Positions 1-10,800 of a stretch of 64,000 bases of DNA are shown here, one piece after another. Origin of the DNA: Saprospiraceae bacterium (lineage in GTDB: Bacteria > Bacteroidota > Bacteroidia > Chitinophagales > Saprospiraceae). Position numbers and translations under genes: made by a program. Under the pieces are notes generated by a model that made no database searches, had not been told where the DNA came from, and was given only the letters and a program-made list of their open reading frames with translations. Location of the stretch: assembly GCA_022448955.1 (NCBI GenBank), contig JAKVCU010000053.1, positions 1 to 64,000 on the forward strand. Reading direction: 5' to 3'. Numbering within the stretch: the first letter of the stretch is position 1; each line of letters opens with the position of its first letter.

Positions 1-80
1 TTTCCTATCGTCAGTTACTTATAATTTTCGAAGGGACAATTTTATTATACAAGCAATTTTGACTAGCCGCTTAAATAATA
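1..80 (-). repeat. Dispersed intergenic modular repeat, copy A (truncated by window edge)
   Basis: Reverse complement of 41..74 (TTAAGCGGCTAGTCAAAATTGCTTGTATAATAAA) is identical over 34 nt to 45015..45048; followed by TTCGAAAATTATAAGTAACTGACGA. Confidence 0.9.
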
Positions 81-270
81 GATCAAAAATAATGATCAGC
101 AATGATTGAGAATGTTTTTTAGTAAATCAAGGCTCCGAAAGCTGAGCTATGCCTTAGTATGGTGATGATTTCGGAAACGAAAAGTTGCTGAAAAAGATAC
201 CGTCATTTTTTGTTAATTATTTTGAGCTGTTACTTAAATAAAAGTATATCTAATAAATCACCCGTACGTT

Positions 271-2706
271 ATGAAATTTATCTTTTTATTTTTATTCTCA
301 TTTGTTGCCTTTAGCATGCTTGCGCAAAATGCTAGTATCAAAGGTCAATTACAAGACGAAAATAAGGAAGCAGTGGTATTTGCCAATGTCGCCTTATACA
401 ATGGAGCCGATAGTAGCCTTGTGAAAGTTGAACCGAGCGACGATTCTGGTATCTTCAATATCAAGGGCTTAGTAGCAGGCAATTATTACCTAGTAGCAAC
501 CTATGTTGGTGTAGCTGATTTAAGAAAATCAGACATCAATCTTGCTGCTGATCAAGCACTTGATTTAGGAATTATCAGTTTTGCTCCTTCTGCAATCGAG
601 TTAGAAGAAGCAACAGTTACGGCTTCTCGTGTAATGGTCGAAGTAAAACCAGATCGTACAGTATTTAATGTTGATGGAACAATCAATAGCGTTGGTTCGG
701 ATGCTATTGAATTACTGCGTAAAGCACCTGGGGTTTTGGTGGATAACAACAATAATCTTTCTGTTCTTGGTCGTTCTGGTGTAATGATCTACGTAGATGG
801 AAAACGCCTTCCATTAGCAGGAGATGACTTAGCAAATTATCTACAAAATTTACCAGCAGAACAAATCGATCGTATTGATATTATCACGAATCCAGGCGCA
901 CGTTATGAGGCGGAAGGAAATGCAGGTATTATAGATATTCGTTTGAAAAAAGATAAACGTTTTGGCTCTAACGGATCATTAAGTACAACTGCGACACAAG
1001 GCCGTTACTTTAGAGGTAATACGAATTTAAGTGGAAACTATCGTAATAAGTTATTGAATGCTTTTGCTACAGCAGGATTTGCAGATGGAACGAACTATAA
1101 CGACATGAATTTTAATAGCTTACAAAATAACTTAAGCCTTGATGAGATCAACCTCAATCAAAATAAATGGCAAAATTATAACTATCGTTTAGGTACAGAC
1201 TTCTTCTTGGGCGAAAGAAATACGATTGGTTTCTTAGTATCAGGGAACCAAACAAATGGTGAAAGCTTAACGAATAACAATATTCAAATTGCTCAAGCGG
1301 CTATACCTACTCAAATTGATAGTGTGTTATTTGCTAGAAGTACTGCGGATGATACACGTATTCAAAATACAGTTAATTTAAACTATCGTTACACAGGTGA
1401 TAAAGGAAGAAGCTTTAATATTGACTTGGATTATGGTCGTTATGAAAATCGTAGTGATCGTTTTCAAGATAATGAATACTTCAATGAAGAACTAACGGAT
1501 GTATTGACACAAGTCGTAAATGGTTTTGAAACGCCAACAGATATTGATATCTATACTTTCAAAGCGGATTATGAAGAAGAAATCTGGGGGGGTAAATTAG
1601 GCGTTGGTACTAAATTGAGTCGTGTCGTTTCAGATAATACCTTCTTAGTATTTGATATTGAAAATGGTGTTTCCACCCGCAATGATCGATCTTCTAATAT
1701 TTTCGATTATGAGGAAAATGTTTACGCAGGATATATCAACTTTGCTCGTCCCTTGGGCCAAAAATGGAATTTCTCTGCAGGTTTACGTGCAGAACAAACA
1801 GACGCCACTGGCAATTTGCAGGCATTTTTACAAGAGCTCATGGAAGATCCCGTTGATTTTAACTATCTAAGTTGGTTCCCAAGTATTGGTTTTACTTATC
1901 AAATGGGGCCACAAGATGTGTTATCTATCAATTATGGTCGTCGTATTAATCGTCCCGATTATAATGTCTTAAATCCATTTAATAACCAGTTGAGCCAATT
2001 ATCTTTTGAGAAAGGAAATCCATTCCTAAGTCCTGAGATAGTGAATAACTTTGAGATTGGTTATGTACTAGGATACCGTTATAACTTCAAACTGGCGCAC
2101 AGTATCACTACGGATCAAATTACACGCTTGATTGCACCTGATGAAGATGATCCTAGAGCGAGTTTTATTTCATGGGACAATTTATCGGAGCAACAGGTGA
2201 CTAGCTTTAACTTCAGTGCTCCTGTTCAGATCAATAAATGGTGGTTTGCTTACATGAATGCTACAGCCTCTTACACCGATAATCAAGCAGATTATGGCGA
2301 TGGAGCCGTAGTCGATGTCCAAGCATTCTCTTATAATTTCTTTGTACAAAATACCTTCACTTTGCCTTGGGGCTTAAAAGGCGAAATTTCTGGCTGGTAT
2401 TCTGGTCCAGGAGTTTGGGGTGGTGTGTTTGAATATGACCCAACATGGAGTTTAAATGCAGGTTTACAACGTAAGTTCTTGAATGATCAATTAAACGTTC
2501 GTTTGAATGTTAATGATATTTTCTATAAGAGTGGTTGGGCTGGTGTATCCGAATTTAATGGACTGGTTTCAGCGGGTAGTGGCAATTGGGATAGTCGCCA
2601 AGTGAGCTTAAGTTTAAGCTATAGCTTTGGTAACCAAAACGTAAAATCTAGAAAACGTAAAACTGGCCTAGAAGAAGAGGCTGGCCGTGTAGGTGGCGGT
2701 AACTAG
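271..2706 (+). CDS. TonB-dependent receptor / outer-membrane beta-barrel family protein with N-terminal carboxypeptidase-regulatory-like domain
   Basis: 811 aa; signal peptide (MKFIFLFLFSFVAFSMLAQ), CarboxypepD_reg-like N-terminus, plug-like region (VYVDGKRLPLAGDDLANYLQNLPAEQIDRIDIITNPGARYEAEGNAGIIDIRLKK), aromatic beta-barrel C-terminus. Confidence 0.88.
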   Translation: MKFIFLFLFSFVAFSMLAQNASIKGQLQDENKEAVVFANVALYNGADSSLVKVEPSDDSGIFNIKGLVAGNYYLVATYVGVADLRKSDINLAADQALDLGIISFAPSAIELEEATVTASRVMVEVKPDRTVFNVDGTINSVGSDAIELLRKAPGVLVDNNNNLSVLGRSGVMIYVDGKRLPLAGDDLANYLQNLPAEQIDRIDIITNPGARYEAEGNAGIIDIRLKKDKRFGSNGSLSTTATQGRYFRGNTNLSGNYRNKLLNAFATAGFADGTNYNDMNFNSLQNNLSLDEINLNQNKWQNYNYRLGTDFFLGERNTIGFLVSGNQTNGESLTNNNIQIAQAAIPTQIDSVLFARSTADDTRIQNTVNLNYRYTGDKGRSFNIDLDYGRYENRSDRFQDNEYFNEELTDVLTQVVNGFETPTDIDIYTFKADYEEEIWGGKLGVGTKLSRVVSDNTFLVFDIENGVSTRNDRSSNIFDYEENVYAGYINFARPLGQKWNFSAGLRAEQTDATGNLQAFLQELMEDPVDFNYLSWFPSIGFTYQMGPQDVLSINYGRRINRPDYNVLNPFNNQLSQLSFEKGNPFLSPEIVNNFEIGYVLGYRYNFKLAHSITTDQITRLIAPDEDDPRASFISWDNLSEQQVTSFNFSAPVQINKWWFAYMNATASYTDNQADYGDGAVVDVQAFSYNFFVQNTFTLPWGLKGEISGWYSGPGVWGGVFEYDPTWSLNAGLQRKFLNDQLNVRLNVNDIFYKSGWAGVSEFNGLVSAGSGNWDSRQVSLSLSYSFGNQNVKSRKRKTGLEEEAGRVGGGN

Positions 2707-2776
2707 GGATGCTTGTTTTTAAATGTCTGATTGACAATTCATTAAAGTGTTTTTTACATCTACTCATTTGAAATAA

Positions 2777-2834
2777 ATACTTACTAGCTTTATTCTTGGT
2801 TCACATGATGTCTAAAGCTAGTAGGTATTTTTTA
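2777..2834 (+). terminator. Possible terminator hairpin after the receptor gene
   Basis: Inverted repeat ATACTTACTAGCTTTA ... TAAAGCTAGTAGGTAT (one mismatch) followed by TTTTTTA. Confidence 0.5.
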
Positions 2835-3140
2835 TCTAATTAGCTTGTACTCTATTTAGGCTGCAAGCATTTTATATGGTATCCATATCATTGCCTTGTA
2901 GCCCTCAAGTTAGTTATACTCATTGATAGAAAGTAAATATATACAATTAAAGACTACCATCTCGTAGGGCTACTCTACATCCTTTTTTTGTTTGTAAAAC
3001 CATTCCTGAAAGTTCATCCATTTTCCTTTATTTACCTTCGTTTTATCAGATCGAGTTATTTTCAAATTTGTAAGTAGTAGTTTCTTACTGATAATGTCTT
3101 CAAAATTGCTTATTTTCAGTAGACCAAAACAAAACGAAAA

Positions 3141-4400
3141 ATGGATAAAAGAACTTTTCTAAAGCATTTTAGTTTAGGTGGATTAGCTGTAACGCCTTTT
3201 TTTCAACAGATAGAAGAATTAGTCGGTAGCGTATCTCACCTTTCAACAGAAGAAGTGGCAAAAGATGAAGCTTTCTGGGCCAATATTAGAGCAGGTTATC
3301 GCATCAAACCTGATTATATCAATTTGGAAAACGGCTATTATTGCATTTTACCACAAGAAACCTTAGAAAATCACATCCACCATATTAGAGAAGTTAATTA
3401 TCAAGGCTCATGGTATATGCGGACTAATCAATGGAATAACAAAGACCGGATGTCTGCCCAATTGGCAGAGCTGCTGGATTGTAATGCAGAAGAAGTAGCT
3501 ATAACCAGAAATACGACAGAATCATTAGATACGATCATCGGAGGCTACCCTTGGCAAGAAGGGGATGAAGCTGTTTGGGCAGCGCAAGATTATGGCGCCA
3601 TGCGACATATGTTTGAACAGGTAGAAAAACGATTTGGTGTAGTGAATAAGGTCATCTCTATCCCAAATCATCCTAAGTCGGATGAAGAAATCGTTCAGCT
3701 TTATGCAAATGCAATTACCTCAAAAACCAAATTATTGATGGTTTGCCATATGATCAATATCACAGGACATATCTTGCCTATTCGAAAAATTTGTGATATG
3801 GCACATAGCAAAGGGGTAGAGGTAATGGTCGATGGGGCACATGCAGTGGCACATATCCAATTTTCGATGAAAGACTTGAATTGTGATTATTACGGAAGTA
3901 GTTTGCATAAATGGTTGAGTGTGCCTTTGGGGGCAGGACTACTGTACGTCAAAAAAGATAAAATAGCTAAAATTTGGCCACGCTTTGCAGATTGGAACAA
4001 AAAAGACGATGATATCAGACGCTTGAATCACACGGGAACACATCCTGTACATACCGATTTAGCTGTAGGCAATGCGATCGAATATTATTATCGATTAGGG
4101 CCAGAACGTAAAGAGGCAAGGTTAAGGTATCTACAAAGGTATTGGTCTGATCAAGTACGAGATTTGCCACATATTATCTTAAATACGCCGATAGAAAAGC
4201 ATCGTTCCTGTGGTATTGCCAATGTTGGGATTAAGGATATGAAACCAGCAGATTTGGCGAAAGCCTTATTGGAAAAATACAATATCTGGACAGTAGCCAT
4301 TGATACAGCTGGGGTGCATGGTTGTCGAATAACACCCAATATTTACACCAGCACAAGAGAGTTGGATGCATTTGTAAAAGCACTCAAAGAGATGGGATAG
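3141..4400 (+). CDS. Aminotransferase class V-fold PLP-dependent enzyme (isopenicillin-N-epimerase-like)
   Basis: 419 aa; VMVDGAHAVAHIQ and YYGSSLHKWLSVPLGAGLLYV (PLP-lysine region); exported-type N-terminus. Confidence 0.82.
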   Translation: MDKRTFLKHFSLGGLAVTPFFQQIEELVGSVSHLSTEEVAKDEAFWANIRAGYRIKPDYINLENGYYCILPQETLENHIHHIREVNYQGSWYMRTNQWNNKDRMSAQLAELLDCNAEEVAITRNTTESLDTIIGGYPWQEGDEAVWAAQDYGAMRHMFEQVEKRFGVVNKVISIPNHPKSDEEIVQLYANAITSKTKLLMVCHMINITGHILPIRKICDMAHSKGVEVMVDGAHAVAHIQFSMKDLNCDYYGSSLHKWLSVPLGAGLLYVKKDKIAKIWPRFADWNKKDDDIRRLNHTGTHPVHTDLAVGNAIEYYYRLGPERKEARLRYLQRYWSDQVRDLPHIILNTPIEKHRSCGIANVGIKDMKPADLAKALLEKYNIWTVAIDTAGVHGCRITPNIYTSTRELDAFVKALKEMG

Positions 4401-4490
4401 AGCAGAACAAATTGCTAACGTGTTTTAAAGCTCTATTAAACTTATAAATAAATTACCTAAGTCTTTAGGGAATGCTTACCTTCGGCATAA

Positions 4491-4510
4491 AGGCATAGTT
4501 CTCTATGCCT
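4491..4510. repeat. Perfect 8-bp stem hairpin AGGCATAG-TTCT-CTATGCCT
   Basis: Direct reading; no T-tract, so terminator function not assigned. Confidence 0.45.
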
Positions 4511-4554
4511 ATCCATCTATTACCGGTCAAAAGAAATCATAAAGAATAATTACA

Positions 4555-4735
4555 AGACGCTCAAGTAGTTAAGCAAGAACCTGCCTGCCAGCAGGAATTG
4601 GTATAATAAAAGTCAGCCAAAGGCTGACAGCTTTGGCGTTCCTTCAAGGACCATGTGTAACTTCCCTATTATCAGTTTCTTATGATTTTCGAAGGGGCCA
4701 TCTTATTATACAGGCAATTTTGAATAGCCGCTTAT
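4555..4735 (-). repeat. Dispersed intergenic modular repeat, copy B
   Basis: Reverse complement carries AAGCGGCTATTCAAAATTGCCTGTATAATAA, CTTCGAAAATCATAAGAAACTGAT, CTGTCAGCCTTTGGCTGAC, TTATTATACCAATTCCTGCTGGCAGG, TTAACTACTTGAG; shared with copies at 1, 20009, 45015, 50666, 60524. Confidence 0.85.
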
Positions 4736-4824
4736 TCGAAGGAGTCTACAGTTACAGGCCTTGCAATTTTGATATTCAAAATTGTCTAGCTAATGTATTT
4801 TTATCCCAAAATTCGCTGTGAACA

Positions 4825-7800
4825 ATGAGACACTTACTCTTCCTATGGGCAATTATTATCACCCCTATTTTATTAAAATCACAATGTGATGCCGACTTCG
4901 ATTTGCCAAATGGACCATATTGTGGTGGTGAAACCATAGTACTGGCCATTAATAATCCAACTAATGGATACAATTATCAATGGCAAGCTGATGGTCAGAA
5001 TTTGAGCATTGGAAATACCATTTTTTATACGGTTCCTTTCTTTTCTACGAATCAAAATGTAACGATTACTGTTTTTGGTTTGAACCAAGATTCTGGGGTG
5101 CAGGAATGTGCGGACGCGGCATCTATTACGGCCTTAGCAGCAGTAGATCCTATTTTGATGGATATTGGTTTTGATCCAGTGGCAGGGGAGGTTCCTTTTA
5201 CTAACTGTGGGGCTACTCCTTCTGAACCAGACTATTTACTAGAGGTGAGTAATAATTCGACGCCAAGTAACTTGATTCAAACTTGGACACTAGAATGGGG
5301 CGATGGCGATACGGAATCAGGTAATGGTGAGCCACCTGCTACTTTAGATCACCTATATCAGCAGACAGGTACCTTTAATTTAGTATTTACCATTATCGCG
5401 ACTAACGGATGTGAGAGTACATTTGAACAAGAAGTTTTTAATGGTAGTAACCCCGCGGTAGGTTTGGAAAACCCTGGTGGAACAGTAAATATTTGTGCAC
5501 CAGAGCAAATCTCTTTCCCAATTACAGGCACAACCGATAATGCCCCCGGTACAGAATATACCATTTTTGTGAACGGAGAACAGGTAGCTTTTTTTAACCA
5601 CCCACCACCTGCTACCTTTGATTATACCTTTAATGAATCCTCTTGTGGTCAAACGACTACAGATGGTACTTTCAATAACTCTATCGATGTAAGAATTGAG
5701 GCGAGTAATCCTTGTTTTACTTCTGCTTCTATTGTACAGCCTATCACCGTAGGTACGCCACCTACCACTAGCTTTTCAGGAAATCTAGGCACAAGTGGTT
5801 GTTTGGATGATACCTTTATTTTCACTAATACAACAGTGGGGGCTACTTTTGTGAGTAACCAAATGTGTAACGAAGCGGTGAGTTTAGATTGGACGATTAC
5901 CCCTAATACTTTTCAATTGATATCTGGTGAATTATCCGGTAATAATTTAAATGCAGCAAATGAGTTAGAGATTATTTTTGATGCAGTAGGAACATATACA
6001 GTGACTTTAACGGCAGGAAATAATTGTGGAGAGGATACTTTCTCTCAACAAATTACCATCTCTCCAGAGACGGTTGCCGATGCTATACCTGATAATTTTG
6101 ATCCTTGTGTGCCTACTTCGATTACTTATAATGACCAGTCCTTAAATGCTGTTTTTCATTGTTGGGATATTGCTCCAAGTACAGGTTGGAGTGTTGATGA
6201 TCCTAAAGTGCCAAACCCTACATTTACCTTTTTTCAAGCGGGAGAATACATCATTAGTCTTACTGTAGATGGCTGTGGAGAAGATGTGTGGATGGATACA
6301 GTTGTTGTAGCAGATTTGCCAGATGTTGATTTGGCTGCTATTGCAGATGTTTGTGGGGAAACGACTTTTACATTTGCTCCAACCATCAGTGAGAATGGCT
6401 GTGCCATAGAATCATGCGAATGGACTTTCACAAATAGTGCTGGACAAGAAATATTTCCAAATACAAACGACTGTGGACCTTTCGATTTATTATTTGATGT
6501 GCCAGATACCTACTTCGTCAATTTAGATGTAACCAATTGTTGTGGAACTACTACCGTTCAAGATACTTTTATTGTTTTTGCATCACCTATGGCAAGTGCT
6601 AACTTTAATTTAGACACGGATTGTGTGCCAAGCATATTGTCGATTGATAATCAATCCAATAATTTCTCATCATTTGGACCTTGGACGGTTACCCCTTCGG
6701 CAGGCTTTGCCTTTATCGGTGGAACGGATGCAAATAGCTTTGATCCTATTTTTCAATTTTTTGAAGCAGGTACCTATACTATTTCGCTAGAGATATTTAA
6801 TGAGGACTGTAGCGAGATGGATACATGGGAGACAACAATTTCAGTGAATGCTCCTCCAAGTGTAGATTTGACAGAAGTCCCTCCTGCAACAGATTGTGGA
6901 AGTATTTCATTTACCCCGAATGCTAATATTGAAGATGGTGGCTGTGCTGCAAGTTGCGAATGGACAATAAGCACGATCACAGGCACGGTTATTCAAACTT
7001 TTAACGTCTGTGACCCTCCTCAAGTAGATATCAATGATCCAGGGGGATATGTACTGACTTTAGCAACGACAAATTGCTGTGAGACTGTTACCATTGCGGA
7101 TACTTTTTTTGTGAGTGAATTCCCTATCGCCGAAGCCGACGCAGATTTAGTAGGTGAATTTGGTTGTGCACCAAGTGTGATTTGCTTTACCAATAATTCA
7201 AGTTTTAACGAAAGTAATCAGTGGACAATTACACCCAATACCGGTATCAACTTCGTTAATGGAACCAATGAAAACTCAGATAACCCTTGTATCGAATTTA
7301 CCGAAAGGGGAACTTATGATGTACAGCTGATGATTTCGAATAGCTGTGATATGTCCGTTTGGGATACTACAATTATCATTTTTGAAAGCCCTTCTGCCAT
7401 TATTGACCCTATTGATGATGGCTGTGATGAATTGACGTTTACACCAAATGGGATGATTGATGATGGTGGCTGTGCTGTGAGTTGTGAATGGACTTTGCAA
7501 CTAGAAGGTATGGAAGTGCAAACGTTCTCCACTTGCACGCCACCTGAGCTTACGCTAAATGACGCGGGCAATTATACCATGGAATTGACGTTGACGAATT
7601 GCTGTGATGTCGTGACCATAACGGAAGATTTCTTTATTCAAGCATCTGAGTCTGTAGATGCAGGGCCAGATACCAGCCTTTGTGCAGGTGATCCTTGTTT
7701 GCCACTTTCTACGGATGGGACTTGGACCGATCCTGATGGGAATGTGATTACAGAGTTTTGCCCTGAAACTGCAGGAACTTTTGAATTAACCTTCACTCTG

Positions 7801-10800
7801 ACAACTGGATTGTGCTCGGGCAGTGACGTGATTGAATTAATTGTACACCCTTTACCTGTAGTGACGATTACCAATAATCCATTAATAAATGAATTATGTA
7901 CAAATGACGCGCCTATACAATACACTGCAGAACCTCTTGGTGGGACTTGGAGTAGTTCAGGTATTGGCCTTTCGGCAAATGGAGCACTAGACCCATTTGT
8001 AGCAGGAGTAGGGATAGATACGATTACTTATACTTATACAGAACCTAGTACGGGCTGTACTAATTTTGCAGAATTTGAGGTGACGATTGAAGGCCCACAA
8101 TTACAAAGTATTCCTGATACCACGCTGTGTGAATCGGATCAAAATATTGACCTAGAAGCTCTATATGGAATCATTGAAACAGGAGGTTCAGGTACTTGGG
8201 ATGGTCCTGGAATTATAGATGCCGACAATGGTATTTTTAATAGCATATTGGCTGGATCAATGGGGAGTGATACTACTTTTCAATTGACTTATACTTTTGA
8301 AACTGATTTTGGTTGTGAAAGTGGGGATTCCATTGATATCCAAATTATCCAAGGTGTGCAGGCAGATGCGGGGCCTGATTTGATGGTTTGTATCTCAGAT
8401 AGTACACTGCAACTTAGTGCAAATCTTTCTGGTATATGGTCAGGTGAAGGAGTTGTAAATAGTGGTGGATTAGTGGATTTGATGGCAACAGGAGCAGGAG
8501 TTTTTGATTTCTACTACATTGTATTTGAAGGAGAGTCTTGTGAAACGACGGATACAGTTAGTGTGAATATCATTGATATGAATAGTGTAGAAGCAGGAGA
8601 AGATTTATACTTATGTGAAACGGAAGGAATAACCACTCTAACTGGTTTTTCTTTGCCTGCTGATGCTTCTGGACAATGGTCAGGCATTTCCTTTTTAGAT
8701 GATGTAAATGGAACATTTGATGTACAAATGCTCGATCCTGGGCAATACACTTTATTCTATACTGCAACTTCTAATATCTTGAATACTTGTTTGGGAGTTG
8801 ATAGTATGCAGTTAATTGTAGATACATTGCCTATTCCAAGCTTTGAAATTGAAGGTATCCCTTGTATCGGAGAAGAAGTGACCTTTGTGAATACAACAAC
8901 GGGAGCAAATCAATATGAATGGACAGTGAATAACGTTTTTGCAGGTGATGATCCAGATTTGGTACTTGATTTTCCAATTGCTGGAGCGTATATTATTGAA
9001 TTGACCGTATTTACGATCAATCCTACTAATAGTTTTGATATTCTTTGCGAGACTACTATTACAGAGGTCTTAAATATTTCTGAACCACCACTTTTTGTAG
9101 GTTTTGATGCTACACCTATTGAAGGATGTGCTGACTTGGAAGTTCTACTTTCTAACCAAAGTATTGGTGAAAATTTAGCGTTTATCTGGTGGTTGGATAA
9201 CGATACACTAGATATTCCTTCAGATAGTATTATTACTCTTGGACAAGGTTTTGCAGATACTTTATATACGATTAGGTTGGAGGTAAATAACAATTGTGGA
9301 GGAGAGGTAGCAAGTCAAGAATTTTTAGTATATCCAAGGCCAATTCCAATTTTTGCTACCGTTCAGGATACTTTCTGTTCTGGCGAAAGTATTATTATTG
9401 GCAATGCGAGTTTGGGTAATCCAGATAGTTATACCTGGTGTGTTGATGGAGTGGTGGTTGGAACTGGGCCAATCGCGCCAGAGATTATTATTCAAAGTGA
9501 TTCTACCAGTACCCATTTTATTAGTCTGAAAGTAGAGAATGAATGTGATATGGATACCCTCATGCAAGAGGTTATTATTCAACCAACAGATGTAAATGCC
9601 TTCTTTAGTATTTCGGACGATGAGGTTTGTGTAGGTGATACGATCTTTATTACTAATTTTTCGACCTTCAATGTTGATGTCTCTTATGACTTTGGGAACG
9701 AGGAAGATTTTTCTAATGATGCCAATACTTTTGTCGTATATGATTCTGCTGGGACTTATACAATTACGCAACAGGCATTTGGTTGTGGGTTTGATGAATT
9801 CAGTGTTATGGTAATAGTAAATCCAGCGCCTGTTCCAGCCTTTATGATTGATCCATTGTATTGTGAAGGTACAAGTATTGAACCTGAGAATATGACTGTC
9901 GCTACTGGTTTTGCTTGGTACTTGAATGATAGTTTGATTTCATCGGAAGGAATGCCATTGATTGAGGATTTACTGCCCGGAAATTACACTTTGGCTTTAA
10001 TCGCAGAATCTAATGTTGGATGTACGGCAATTCGAGAGGAAGCCTTCATGGTGCTTCCTGCTCCTAGTCCTGCTTTTTCATTCTCAGATACGGTATGTAG
10101 CCAACAGAGTATGGAATTCTTCAATGAAACAAATGGCAATATTCAAGATTGCTTATGGGACTTTGGTGATGGCAATACTTCTATCGATTGTAATCCAATG
10201 CATACTTATGAGGCAGCAGGTGATTACATTGTTTGCTTGCAAATTACAGATATTAATGGTTGTCGAAATACCACTTGTCAGATCATCAACGTAAGGGCGA
10301 CGCCAGTCGCCAACTTTGATTATGAAGTGATGGATGATTGTGCACCAAGTGAGGTGACTTTTATCAATCTATCGGATTCTGCGAATGCCTTTGCGTGGGA
10401 TTTTGGGGATGACAGTCTGAGCCTTTCGGCAAATCCTACTCATGTGTATGCAGGGGCAGGAGCGTATGTCATAGAGCTCTTAGCATTTAACGACAGTGTT
10501 TGTGTATCGTCTTTCACTCAAACGATTACAATCACCCCTACGCCTGTGGCGGATTTCACTGTAGATAATTTCTCCATTTGTGCACCAGACGATATTCAGT
10601 TTACGAATACTTCTAGTGGAAATATTACCTCATTTGCATGGGATTTTGGCGACAGCCTCGTTTCCTTTGAGGAAAATCCAATGCATTTTTATGATACGCC
10701 TGGAACATATACGGTCACGCTTATCGTAAATACAGGTGAATGTAAAGACACGATACAACAAGAAGTAGAAGCATTTGAACCTGTTTTGGCGACAGCTACA

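Noticed and set aside
5380-5652. Antisense ORFs opposite the giant 4825-12030 gene (e.g. 5380-5652, 7638-7925, 8910-9293, 9325-9771)
   Set aside because: They lie wholly antisense to a strongly supported coding sequence and have low-complexity translations with no recognisable domains.
9381-9400. GGCGAAAGT sites (e.g. near 1209, 9383, 63407) as members of the hairpin word
   Set aside because: The closing GCC arm is absent, so they are only partial matches.
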